NCBI RefSeq assembly: GCF_014198245.1
Contig: NZ_JACIHE010000001.1
Span: 1-64,000, forward strand
Length of the DNA: 64,000 nt
Direction: 5' to 3'
Source of the DNA: Bradyrhizobium sp. cir1
Lineage (GTDB): Bacteria > Pseudomonadota > Alphaproteobacteria > Rhizobiales > Xanthobacteraceae
Below the pieces are notes generated by a model. It worked only from the letters and a program-made list of their open reading frames with translations, did not search any database and had not been told where the DNA came from. The stretch's first letter is position 1. Each line of letters starts with the position of its first letter. A program made the translations under genes and the position numbers. Below, piece by piece: positions 52,346 through 60,863 of this stretch.

Positions 52346-52487
52346 GCCACGATGACATCATGCTCCTGTTTTGCCCGACGAGTCAAATGCGCTTCGCTAA
52401 ATCCGCAATTTCGCGACTTCGTCGGCAAGTCATTGATTCCGCTGGCCCCGGCTACTTTGCATGGGGTTGTTTTCGCATTTTGGTTTC
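52346..52487. repeat. interspersed non-coding repeat (recurrent in Bradyrhizobium)
   Basis: The segment from GCCACGATGACATCATGCTCCTG to GGGGTTGTTTTCGCATTTTGG translates in one frame to pieces such as CSCFARRVK and APATLHGVVFAFWF. I recall these as recurring falsely annotated ORFs in Bradyrhizobium and relatives. No start or ribosome binding site supports a gene. It fills most of the gap between the cytochrome gene and the sugar ABC operon; nothing else is seen there. Confidence 0.5.
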
Positions 52488-52496
52488 GACGGCCGT

Positions 52497-53525
52497 CTAC
52501 TCCGCCGCTTTTTCCCGTAGCCGCTGTGCATAGACGTTGATGATCAGCGCCGCCAGCAGGATCAGGCCGCGGATCAGGATCTTCAGGAAGCTGTCGATGT
52601 TGACGTGGTCGAGGCCGTTATTCAGGACACCGAGAACAAAGAGCCCGACGATGGTGTTGCCGATGCCGCCGCGGCCGCCGAACAGGCTGGTGCCGCCGAC
52701 GACGACGGCGGCGATGGAGTCGAGCAAATAGGTGTCGAACTCGTTCTGCTGCGCGCTGCCGAAATGGGCGACGCCGAGCATGCCGCCGATGCCGGAGCAC
52801 ACTGCCGAGATCACCATCACTGCGCCGAGGATCAGCTTGACGTTGAGGCCGGAATATTCGGCCGCCTCGCGATTTCCGCCGACCATGTAGACGTAGCGGC
52901 CGAAGCGCGTGTAGGTCAGCACCAGATGGCCGCCGAGCAGCATGATGGCGGCGACGATGACGATCCAGGGAATGCCGCCGATCGAGCCCGATCCGAGCAT
53001 CGTGATCAGGCCCGGTACCTTGTAGGCGATCTGGCCGCGCACCAGGAGCGCGGAGATGCCGGCTGCGATCTGCATCATCGCCAGCGTCATGATGAAGGAG
53101 GGGATGCCGATCACGGTCAGCCCCAGCGCGTTGACGAGGCCGAGCAGGGCGCAGAGCAGGATCGACAGGATGATCGCGATCGCGCCGGGCAGGGGGATGT
53201 TGGCGATGTTGACGTAGGAGTCCTGCAGCGTGAAGTAGGCAACCGCAATGCCGGTGACGTTGGCGATGCTGGCGATCGAGAGATCGATCTCGGCGCACAG
53301 GATCACGAAGGTGAGGCCGACCGCGATGATGCCTGTTACCGACACCTGCGTCAGGATGTTGCCGAGATTGTCCAGTGTCGCAAAGGAAGGGCTGGCGAAG
53401 GCGAAGAAGGCGGAGAGGAAGATCAGCGTCAGGAACGGGGCAATGTTGCGCATCTGCGAACGCAGGAAGGGCGCAAGACCCCGCGCCCGATGGGCTTCCG
53501 CAAAGGCCGTCTCACTGCTCGCCAT
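52497..53525 (-). CDS. ABC transporter permease, ribose/sugar type (RbsC-like)
   Basis: A 342-residue inner-membrane permease of the BPD_transp_2 family with about ten hydrophobic segments. Family motifs are CAEIDLSIASIANVTG (the EIDLS-type loop), NALGLTVIGIPSFIMTLAMM, GRYVYMVGGNREAAEYSGLNV (coupling region) and DSIAAVVVGGTSLFGGRGGIGNT. It is the last gene of a minus-strand set after the binding protein and ATPase and would act as a homodimer. Confidence 0.92.
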   Translation of the reverse strand: MASSETAFAEAHRARGLAPFLRSQMRNIAPFLTLIFLSAFFAFASPSFATLDNLGNILTQVSVTGIIAVGLTFVILCAEIDLSIASIANVTGIAVAYFTLQDSYVNIANIPLPGAIAIILSILLCALLGLVNALGLTVIGIPSFIMTLAMMQIAAGISALLVRGQIAYKVPGLITMLGSGSIGGIPWIVIVAAIMLLGGHLVLTYTRFGRYVYMVGGNREAAEYSGLNVKLILGAVMVISAVCSGIGGMLGVAHFGSAQQNEFDTYLLDSIAAVVVGGTSLFGGRGGIGNTIVGLFVLGVLNNGLDHVNIDSFLKILIRGLILLAALIINVYAQRLREKAAE

Positions 53526-53537
53526 TGTGCTTCTCCG

Positions 53538-55040
53538 TCACGCCGCTTCCAGCAGGCGGTCCTTGCTGACCGGCTCGTTCTTGAACTCCCGCACCAATGC
53601 GCCGCGCTTGAGCACGAGGATGCGGTCGGCCAGCGACAGCACCGTTTCCGGCTCGGTCGACAGCACGATGATCGCGAGCCCCCTGGCGCGGAGGTCGCGG
53701 ACGATGTTGATGACGTCGTTCTTGGCGCCGACGTCCATGCCGCGGGTCGGCTCGCACAGCACCAGCAGTTTTGGCGGGTAGGTCAGCCATTTTGCCAGCG
53801 CGACCTTCTGCTGGTTGCCGCCGGAGAGCATGCCGAGATCGAGGCCGACCACGGGCGGCCTGATCTGCAATTGCTCGACCTGACGCTTGGCGATGTCGCG
53901 CTCCTGTGTGGGCTTGAGCAGCAGGGACGAGATGCGGTCGAGAATGCTGATCGAGATGTTCTTGTAGACCGGCTCCTGGTGAAACAGCATGTCGCGCCGG
54001 CTCTCCGGCACCAGCGCCACGCCGGCGCGACGCGCCGCCGCCGTGCTGGCGAAGGTCTTGGGCGTGCCGTCGACCGCCAGCGTGCCGCTGTCCGGCTTCA
54101 GCTTGCCGAACAGGATGCGCGACAGTTCCTGCTGCCCGCAGCCCATAAAGCCGTAGATGCCGAGCACCTCGCCGGCGCGCGCCTCGAAGGAGACGTCCTT
54201 CAGGCTGCGCGCCAGCGACAGCTGATCGGCCTTTAGAACCACCGTGCTGTCGCGTGGCTGCGGCAGCATCAGGTCGTCCGTATAGCTGTGCTCGAGCGCC
54301 TCGCCGCCGCGGCCGATCATGGCCTCGATCAGCGCGCCCTTGCTGGTTGCCGCGCTCGCGGTTTCCGCGACCTTCCGCCCGTTGCGAAACACGGTCACCG
54401 TGTCGGAGACAAGCAGGATGTCCTCGATGAAATGCGAGATGAAGACGATTGCAGTGCCGTCCTCGCGCAGCCGCCGGAGCGCTGTGAAGAGACGCTCGAC
54501 CTCGGGCGGGGAGAGGGCGGAGGTCGGCTCGTCCAGGATGACGATGCGCGCGCCGGAGAACAGCACGCGGGCGATCTCGATCAGCTGCTGCAGCCCGATC
54601 GGGAGGTCGCCGAGTCTGGACATCGGATCGACGTCGATGCCGAAGCGGGCGAGCTGCTCGCCGGCCTCGCGCGCCATCCGCCGCCATTGCACGAGGCCAA
54701 GACGGTTGGTCGGCTGGTTGCCGAGGAAGACGTTCTCCGCGACCGTGAGGTCGGGGGCGACAGAGAGCTCCTGATGCACCATGGCGATGCCGGCCGCGTG
54801 CGCGTCGCGGGCCGAGCGGAAATGCGTCTCTTGCCCGCCGATCAGGAAGCGGCCGGAGAACTCGGTGTGCACGCCCGCGATGATCTTCATCAGCGTGCTT
54901 TTGCCGGCGCCGTTCTCGCCGACGAGACCGTGGATCTCGCCGGGAAGAAGCGCGAAGTCGACACCACGAAGCGCTTCGACGCCGCCGAAGCTCTTCGTGA
55001 TACCCTTCAGTTCAAGGATGGGCGAACGATCCTCTCGCAT
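53538..55040 (-). CDS. ABC transporter ATP-binding protein, ribose/sugar type (RbsA-like)
   Basis: A 500-residue tandem ATPase. In the first domain Walker A is GENGAGKSTLMK and Walker B is IVILDEPTSALSPPE. The second domain has a degenerate Walker A (GFMGCGQQELS), as is usual for sugar importers, and the signature LSGGNQQKVALAKWL with CEPTRGMDVGAK. The ATG at 55040 overlaps the binding-protein stop (ATGA); a nine-codon longer frame lies inside that gene. The ligand class is inferred from family only. Confidence 0.92.
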   Translation of the reverse strand: MREDRSPILELKGITKSFGGVEALRGVDFALLPGEIHGLVGENGAGKSTLMKIIAGVHTEFSGRFLIGGQETHFRSARDAHAAGIAMVHQELSVAPDLTVAENVFLGNQPTNRLGLVQWRRMAREAGEQLARFGIDVDPMSRLGDLPIGLQQLIEIARVLFSGARIVILDEPTSALSPPEVERLFTALRRLREDGTAIVFISHFIEDILLVSDTVTVFRNGRKVAETASAATSKGALIEAMIGRGGEALEHSYTDDLMLPQPRDSTVVLKADQLSLARSLKDVSFEARAGEVLGIYGFMGCGQQELSRILFGKLKPDSGTLAVDGTPKTFASTAAARRAGVALVPESRRDMLFHQEPVYKNISISILDRISSLLLKPTQERDIAKRQVEQLQIRPPVVGLDLGMLSGGNQQKVALAKWLTYPPKLLVLCEPTRGMDVGAKNDVINIVRDLRARGLAIIVLSTEPETVLSLADRILVLKRGALVREFKNEPVSKDRLLEAA

Positions 55041-56062
55041 CAGATCAGGAAGTGGTCTTCCATCCATTGCATGCCGGGCGCGTTGGCCTTGGTCACGACC
55101 GGACCGTCGGTGACGACGTTCTTCGGGATTCCCTGTCCGCTCTTCTCGCCGCCGACCACCGCGGAGACGCCCGCGATGATGGCGCCACCATGGATGCGGC
55201 AGGATGGATTGCGGACGGTAGCGAACATGCGGCCCTCGCTGACCGCCTGGATCGCCGGCGGCATGGCATCGACGCCGCCGATCAGGATGTTGGTGCGGCC
55301 CCGCGCCTTCATGATGTTGGCCGCGGCAAGCGCCATGTCGTCATTGTGGAAGAACGCCGCGTCGATCTGCGGATATTTCGTGAGGTACGTTTCCCAGAGG
55401 CGGGCGGTCTTCGACACGTCCCAGTCGGCCGGCTGGGTGTCGAGCACCTCGATCCCCGGGAATTGCTTGACGACCGAGTTGAAGCCCTTGGCCCTTCCTT
55501 GCGCGCCGGTATGTCCGAGCGCGCCCTGCGTCATGATGATCTTGCCCTTGCCGCCCATGGCGTTGCACAGCGCCTGCGTCACCGAGGCGCCCATGAACTC
55601 GTTGTCGGGGGCGAGGAAGGAGTGGACGTTGATCTGGTCGAGCGGGGCAATCAGCGTGTCCATGTCGATCACGGGCGTGCCGGCGTCGATCATCTTCTGC
55701 ACCGGCTGGGTGAGGGTGCCGATGCCGAACGCCTGGATCGCGACGAAGTCCCATTTCTGGGATGCCATGTTGTCGATCGCCGCGCGCTGCTTCACCGCGT
55801 CGAGCTGGCCGTCGAACCAGGTGACCTCGACGTTGAACAGCTTGCCCCAGAATTCCGCCGCCTGCTTGCCCTGTGCGCACCAGGTGGCCTGGAGGCCGGC
55901 GTTGGAAAACGCCGCCTTCAGCGGCTTCTCGCTGCGTCCGACTTCGGCGGCCAGCGCCGGATTTATGCCCATGCTGCCGAGGATGGCAGCCCCGGCGCCG
56001 GCGGTCGCTGCCGCCTGAAGAAGATCGCGCCTCGTCGTCGAGAAATCTTTCGTCCCGGACAT
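55040..56062 (-). CDS. ABC transporter sugar-binding protein, Tat-type signal
   Basis: A 340-residue periplasmic protein of the Peripla_BP_4 family (RbsB-like). The N-terminus STTRRDLLQAAATAGAGAAILG has a twin-arginine motif, so export is probably by Tat, as in several rhizobial sugar-binding proteins. The mature domain contains FVAIQAFGIGTLTQPVQKMID, GTPVIDMDTLI, AAFFHNDDMALAAANIMKARG and NILIGGVDAMPPAIQAV. The start at 56062 follows GGGAGCG. It is the first gene of the operon. The substrate cannot be read. Confidence 0.9.
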   Translation of the reverse strand: MSGTKDFSTTRRDLLQAAATAGAGAAILGSMGINPALAAEVGRSEKPLKAAFSNAGLQATWCAQGKQAAEFWGKLFNVEVTWFDGQLDAVKQRAAIDNMASQKWDFVAIQAFGIGTLTQPVQKMIDAGTPVIDMDTLIAPLDQINVHSFLAPDNEFMGASVTQALCNAMGGKGKIIMTQGALGHTGAQGRAKGFNSVVKQFPGIEVLDTQPADWDVSKTARLWETYLTKYPQIDAAFFHNDDMALAAANIMKARGRTNILIGGVDAMPPAIQAVSEGRMFATVRNPSCRIHGGAIIAGVSAVVGGEKSGQGIPKNVVTDGPVVTKANAPGMQWMEDHFLI

Positions 56063-56846
56063 CGCTCGCTCCCATATATTTTGTCGTCGGCGCGTCATTT
56101 GCTTGCGCGGCCGATGTCCGAAAGTCTCTCACAAGAGTTGTTGGCACTCAATCTGCAATCGGCCGCAGCGTCGCTGCTGCCCGCGCGTTGGTGTGATGGC
56201 GAAGAAGGCGATGAACAGCTCGCGCGAGGTGCGGCAGCGCAAAGCGTCAGGCCGGAATGCCGGCGTATGACATCCGGAAACGCGACCGATGTTCCGGGCG
56301 GTCGGCGCAGCGCTGTGCCGCGATCTCAAAACTCTGTTCGATCGGATTGGGGGAAGCATTCATCGCCATTGAAGCCATGCGGGCAAAAAAAGAGCGGGGC
56401 CCTGGCCCCGCTCAAAAATTGTGTCGACCCTATTATCCCCGATCTTAAGATTTGATCTTGATTGACGGGGCGACGCTGCGTTTTGCGCGCCAGGGGCTCC
56501 TCCCGAGACTTGGACCACCAGGCCTCGACCTCGCGGTCAGCGCCTGAGCAAGAGGATGCTAGATCAACTTTTCTCACTTGTCATCATTTTCGGCAACGAT
56601 TGTTCAAAATAAGAGCAGTTGACGCAATGATCGGGCTTTTAGCCATCTAAGCATATGACAAATATAAGAAATCTGTGGATGTCTGGGGGTGGTTTGGCTG
56701 CCTCAAATGCCGGACCCTGTCCCGCGGGAGGGGGCTCCGATCACAGATTTCTCGAAATTTGCGCTGGGCCAAGCCAGCGGCGGAACTGACCTCGACTCGG
56801 GTGCCGGCGCGGTGTTTAGTTAGCGCACGAACGAACGGTTCGGTGG
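56063..56846. other. intergenic region between the divergent sugar ABC and copper operons
   Basis: No convincing gene is seen. Contents: the leader of the sugar operon at the left, a strong minus-strand terminator-like palindrome at 56385-56413, a perfect ATCTTAAGAT palindrome at 56442-56451, an AT-rich stretch near 56580-56680, and the copper-operon leader at the right. An 83-codon minus-strand GTG frame (56326-56577, with WWSKSREEPLARK and QRRPVNQDQILRSGI) runs through the terminator hairpin, which argues against it as written. Confidence 0.5.
56385..56413 (-). terminator. strong intrinsic terminator on the minus strand
   Basis: GAGCGGGGCC and GGCCCCGCTC form a ten-base GC-rich stem at 56392-56413. 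On the minus strand it is followed by TTTTTTT (56385-56391). No annotated gene ends here, so it may terminate an unannotated minus-strand transcript starting around 56580-56620. Confidence 0.65.
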
Positions 56847-57215
56847 ATGCGCGCGCGGCTGCAAAAATTCTTACCTCTGGTCCTACTCGCCCTTGTGATG
56901 CAGGTGCTGGCGCCGGTTGCCGCTTGTCTCGCGGCAGGCCAGGCCGTTGCCGATCCGCTGTCCGCCGCTGTCATCTGCCATAGCGCGGGCGACCAGGGTG
57001 GCGGCCAGACCGGCTCGCCGACCGCGCATGCCGGTGCCTGTGCACTCTGCTGTCTGGCGCAGGCGAACGCATCGCTCGATTCGCCGCCGCAGCCGGCGTT
57101 CGCCATTCCCTTCCGCCACGCTGAACGCGTGGTGTGGCACGTGGCGGACGTATCGGCCGTTCTCGCCCACAAGGGCTCAAGCGCCCAGGCGCGCGCACCT
57201 CCTCGAATTTCCTGA
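56847..57215 (+). CDS. DUF2946-like exported protein heading the copper operon
   Basis: A 122-residue protein with an N-terminal signal/TM segment (residues 7-30, KFLPLVLLALVMQVLAPVAA). Pairs of Cys and His follow (VICHSAG, GACALCCLAQ). This is the layout of DUF2946 proteins, often found beside TonB receptors and copper genes in alphaproteobacteria. The C-terminus is Arg/Pro-rich (SSAQARAPPRIS). A TonB-dependent receptor gene follows 84 bases later on the same strand. A role in periplasmic copper or cobalt sensing or binding is inference. Confidence 0.75.
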   Translation: MRARLQKFLPLVLLALVMQVLAPVAACLAAGQAVADPLSAAVICHSAGDQGGGQTGSPTAHAGACALCCLAQANASLDSPPQPAFAIPFRHAERVVWHVADVSAVLAHKGSSAQARAPPRIS

Positions 57216-57299
57216 CGACCTCCACCGCCGCCGCGGCTCCTCCGCTGGCGATCGATGCTGTCGAACAGCCGGGAAGAAAGCCGGCGTCAGGAATGCCCC

Positions 57300-59753
57300 A
57301 TGTTACGTTGTCATGCCCGCCGCGGCGTGAGCGTCGTTGCCGTTCAGGCGGCACTGCTTGCGTCGTCGAGCGGAGTTTTCGCCCAGAGCAGCGCCGTGCT
57401 GCCGCCGGTTACCGTCGATGCACCCGCCGCCGTGAAGCCCAAGCCGCGCAAGCCGTCGGTGCAGACGACTGCCGCTCGGGGCCTGTCGTCGAAGCCCGCC
57501 AGCGAGCGGGCAACTCCCATCGTCACGGGCGAGCAGGGGGCGGGCAGCACCCGGCCGTCGCTGGAGCCGCCGGCTGCCGTGGCGCGCTATCAATTGCCGC
57601 AGCGCTCGGTCGGCATTACGGCAAAGGAGGTCGATGAGACGATCAACCTCAAGGACCCCGAGGACGCCGTCAAATACATGCCGAGCCTGTTCGTGCGGAA
57701 GCGCAACGACGGCGACAACCAGGCGGTGCTGGCGACGCGAAGCTGGGGCGTGAATTCCAGCGCGCGCACGCTGATCTATTACGATGACCTCCTCATCTCG
57801 GCGCTGATCGGCAACAACAACACGAACTCCTCGCCGAGGTGGAACCTGATCTCGCCGGAAGCGATCGGACGGGTCGATTACCTCAACGGTCCGTTCGCGG
57901 CCGCCTATCCCGGCAACTCGATCGGCGGCGTGTTGCTGATCTCGTCAAAGATGCCGGACAAGCCGTTCGCGGTCGCCAAGGAAACCGTGTCCGTGATGCC
58001 GTGGATTCAATACGGCACCAAGGACACCTACGTGACCAGCCAGACCAGCGCCGCCGCAGGCAATCGCGATGGCAAGCTGTCCTGGCTCGTCAGCGCAAAT
58101 TATCTCGACAGCTACCAGCAGCCGCTGACCTACACGACGAGCGCAACAATCCCGGCCGGCACGATCGGTGCTTTCCCGGCCAAGAACAAGGTCGGTCAGG
58201 AAGCCGACGTCGTCGGCACCGGCGTTCTCGCCCATTCGCAGCAGACATCAGCCAATCTGCGGCTGGCCTACGATCTGTCGCCGCTGGTGCAGGCAACCTA
58301 TTCGCTCGGTATCTGGAACAACCACCAGGTATCGGATCCGCAGACCTATCTGCGGTCGACGGCAACGGGACTGCCGACCTTCAATGGCATCACGACCTTC
58401 GCGAACGCCAAGTACATATGGGACCAGACCCATATGAGCAACGCGGTCGTGATCAAGAGCGACACCAAGGGCATTTTCGATTTTGATCTGTCCGCCTCGA
58501 GTTACAACTATCTCGAGGACACGCAGCTCAATCCCTACACGGTCACGTCAGGCGTCGGCTTCTCGCAGAACGGCAAGATCCAGCATATGGACGGCACCAA
58601 TTGGCAGAACGCCGATGCCAAGGGCATCTGGCGGCCGTTCGGTTACGGTGGGGCGCACGAGGTCAGCTTTGGCGTCCATGGCGACCGGTATCGCCTGGAA
58701 AATCCGACTTATGGTTCGACGGTCTGGTATCAGGCTTCGACGAGCACGGGACAGGTCTACGCGAACAGTCAGGGCGAAACCCGCACCGGCGCGCTCTGGT
58801 TTCAGGACGCCTGGAAACTCCAACCCAATCTGAAACTGACGTTGGGCGGGCGGCTTGAGACCTGGCAAGCGCTCGATGGTCAGAACATCGTGACTCTGGC
58901 GAACGGGGCAGGTGTCATTACCTCGTCGTTCACAAAGAACCAGCCGGGTCTTGCTTCGACGAATTTCTCGCCGAAAGCTTCGCTGTCCTACGATCCGAAC
59001 AAGGATTGGAACATCACGGTCAATTTCGGCGAGGCTAATCGGTATCCGACGGTTCTCGAGCTCTATCAGAACGTCACGGTCGGCAACACGATTACGGTCG
59101 CCAATCCTTTCCTGAAGCCTGAGCAGGATTTCACGGGCGAACTCAACGTCGAGCGTCACTGGAATGACGGCCGTGTCAGGCTGACCCTGTTCAGAGAGCG
59201 GACCAACGACGCGATCATCGCTCAGACCAACATGATCAACGCCACCCAGAGTGCGACGACATTCAGCAACGTCGATGCCATCAGGATGCAAGGTGTGGAA
59301 TTATCTGCTGACAAGGACAATGTCATCATCGAGGGCTTGCAAGTCTTCGGCAGCGTGACCTACGTCGACTCCAAAATCCTGGCGGACGCGGGCTGGGCTG
59401 GCAGGGACCCGCTGACGAACGTGCCGACCACCGCAGTCGGCAAGCGCGTCCCCTATGTCCCAGATTGGCGCGCTAAGTTCGGCGTGACCTACCGGCCGAA
59501 CGAGAATTGGGCCTACACAGTTGCCGCTCGCTACAGCGGCAAGCAGTACTCGACGCTGGACAACACGGATCGCATCTCCCACGTCTATGGCGCGTTCGAT
59601 AACTTCTTCGTTGTGGACTTGAAGATCCACTATAACGCGACGAAGAACTTCGCATTCGACTTCGGCATCGATAATCTCTTCAACGAGCAGTACTTCCTGT
59701 TCCATCCGTTTCCGGGGCGAACTTTCGTTCTCGCCGGCAAGTACACGTTCTGA
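57300..59753 (+). CDS. TonB-dependent receptor, probably for copper
   Basis: An 817-residue outer-membrane receptor. The signal peptide ends near GVFAQ (about residue 29) and is followed by a Pro/Lys/Thr-rich linker. The plug contains INLKDPEDAVKYMPSLFVRKR, RTLIYYDDLLISALIG and RVDYLNGPFAAAYPGNSIGG. The long barrel ends with a terminal aromatic residue (VLAGKYTF). Context gives the substrate: PCu(A)C, YcnI-like and CopCD follow immediately, so it probably imports copper or a copper complex. The start MLRCHARR at 57300 with AGGAATG upstream is preferred to a longer frame. Confidence 0.85.
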   Translation: MLRCHARRGVSVVAVQAALLASSSGVFAQSSAVLPPVTVDAPAAVKPKPRKPSVQTTAARGLSSKPASERATPIVTGEQGAGSTRPSLEPPAAVARYQLPQRSVGITAKEVDETINLKDPEDAVKYMPSLFVRKRNDGDNQAVLATRSWGVNSSARTLIYYDDLLISALIGNNNTNSSPRWNLISPEAIGRVDYLNGPFAAAYPGNSIGGVLLISSKMPDKPFAVAKETVSVMPWIQYGTKDTYVTSQTSAAAGNRDGKLSWLVSANYLDSYQQPLTYTTSATIPAGTIGAFPAKNKVGQEADVVGTGVLAHSQQTSANLRLAYDLSPLVQATYSLGIWNNHQVSDPQTYLRSTATGLPTFNGITTFANAKYIWDQTHMSNAVVIKSDTKGIFDFDLSASSYNYLEDTQLNPYTVTSGVGFSQNGKIQHMDGTNWQNADAKGIWRPFGYGGAHEVSFGVHGDRYRLENPTYGSTVWYQASTSTGQVYANSQGETRTGALWFQDAWKLQPNLKLTLGGRLETWQALDGQNIVTLANGAGVITSSFTKNQPGLASTNFSPKASLSYDPNKDWNITVNFGEANRYPTVLELYQNVTVGNTITVANPFLKPEQDFTGELNVERHWNDGRVRLTLFRERTNDAIIAQTNMINATQSATTFSNVDAIRMQGVELSADKDNVIIEGLQVFGSVTYVDSKILADAGWAGRDPLTNVPTTAVGKRVPYVPDWRAKFGVTYRPNENWAYTVAARYSGKQYSTLDNTDRISHVYGAFDNFFVVDLKIHYNATKNFAFDFGIDNLFNEQYFLFHPFPGRTFVLAGKYTF

Positions 59754-59791
59754 CGGGTGGGGCAATGTTCACGACAAGAAAGGCAAATGAC

Positions 59792-60313
59792 ATGACCAAG
59801 CTCTCACGCATCCTCGCGCTCGTAACGCTCTCCGCCGCAATGTTCGCCGCCCCCGTCCGTGCCGAGGACGTCAAGGCCGGCGATCTCGTCATCTCGCAGG
59901 CGTGGAGCCGCGCGACGCCGGGCGGCGCCAAGGTCGCGGGCGGATATCTGACCATCGAGAACAAGGGAACGGCCGCGGACAGGCTGGTCAGCGTTTCCGC
60001 CGATATCGCGGGCAAGGCCGAGGTTCACGAGATGGCGACGGACAATGGCGTGATGAAGATGCGCCCGCTCGATAAGGGGCTGGTGATCGATCCCGGCAAG
60101 ACCGTGAAGCTGGCGCCCGGCGGCAATCATTTGATGCTCCAGGAGTTGAAGGGGCCGTTCAAGCAGGGCGACAAGATTCCGGTGACGCTTCAGTTCGAGA
60201 AGGCCGGCAAGGTCGCCGTCTCCCTGGACGTGCAGGGCGTTGGCGCGCAGGCGCCGGGCGATGGCGGGCAGATGATGAAGAAGATGCACGACCATTCGGG
60301 AATGAAAATGTGA
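59792..60313 (+). CDS. pcuC: periplasmic copper chaperone PCu(A)C
   Basis: A 173-residue copper(I) chaperone that delivers copper to the CuA or CuB centres of heme-copper oxidases. The signal peptide ends near PVRAED. The DUF461/PCu(A)C signature is complete: AWSRATPGGAKVAGGYLTIEN, then HEMATDNGVMKMRPL and PGGNHLMLQELK, giving the H(M)X10MX21HXM site. A C-terminal extension rich in Met and His (MMKKMHDHSGMKM) may bind more copper. MTKLSRIL at 59792 starts the signal peptide; nine codons upstream is a less likely start. Confidence 0.9.
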   Translation: MTKLSRILALVTLSAAMFAAPVRAEDVKAGDLVISQAWSRATPGGAKVAGGYLTIENKGTAADRLVSVSADIAGKAEVHEMATDNGVMKMRPLDKGLVIDPGKTVKLAPGGNHLMLQELKGPFKQGDKIPVTLQFEKAGKVAVSLDVQGVGAQAPGDGGQMMKKMHDHSGMKM

Positions 60314-60344
60314 CGAGCATGATCTTGCTTCCGGGAGAACGAAG

Positions 60345-60863
60345 ATGCTGAAGATGTCCTGGCTCATTCTTCCTGGCGTGCTCGCCGCTTCGCCCGCGGC
60401 GGCGCATGTCTTTCTGGAGAGCAAACAGGCCACCGTCGGGGCGTCCTACAAGGCCGTGTTCGCGGTACCTCACGGCTGCGCGGGCTCGCCGACGGTCAAG
60501 ATCCGCGTGCAGGTCCCGGAAGGGGTGATCGCGGTGAAGCCGATGCCGAAGGCGGGCTGGACCATTGATGTTGTCGAAGGCAAATATGCCGCCGAGTACG
60601 ACTATCACGGCAACAAGCTCTCCTCCGGCGTCAAGGAGGTTGCATGGTCCGGTGGCAAGCTGGCGGACAAGAACTATGACGAATTCGTCATGCACACGGT
60701 GCTGACCGACGCGCTCAAGCCGAACACGACGCTGTATTTCCCCGTGGTCCAGGAATGCGAGACCGGCGTCAGCCGCTGGATCGAAATTCCGGCGGAAGGG
60801 GCAGGGCATTCGCACGAGGGCAAGTCGCCGGCGCCTGGTGTGAAGCTGCTGCCCAAATCTTGA
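60345..60863 (+). CDS. ycnI: YcnI-like (DUF1775) copper-binding protein
   Basis: A 172-residue exported protein of the YcnI/DUF1775 family. Signal cleavage at AAAHV would leave an N-terminal His (HVFLESKQATVG), the copper brace His known for YcnI. Conserved features are AVPHGCAGSPTVKIRVQVPEGV, PKAGWTID and LYFPVVQECETGVSRW. The C-terminus contains GHSHEGKSPAPGV. Its TGA overlaps the next gene's ATG. It probably stores or chaperones periplasmic copper. Confidence 0.88.
   Translation: MLKMSWLILPGVLAASPAAAHVFLESKQATVGASYKAVFAVPHGCAGSPTVKIRVQVPEGVIAVKPMPKAGWTIDVVEGKYAAEYDYHGNKLSSGVKEVAWSGGKLADKNYDEFVMHTVLTDALKPNTTLYFPVVQECETGVSRWIEIPAEGAGHSHEGKSPAPGVKLLPKS

Noticed and set aside
56326..56577. 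An 83-codon minus-strand GTG frame with WWSKSREEPLARK
   Set aside because: It reads through a strong terminator hairpin and has a weak start; part of it may still be conserved, so the region is reported as a possible small transcript instead.
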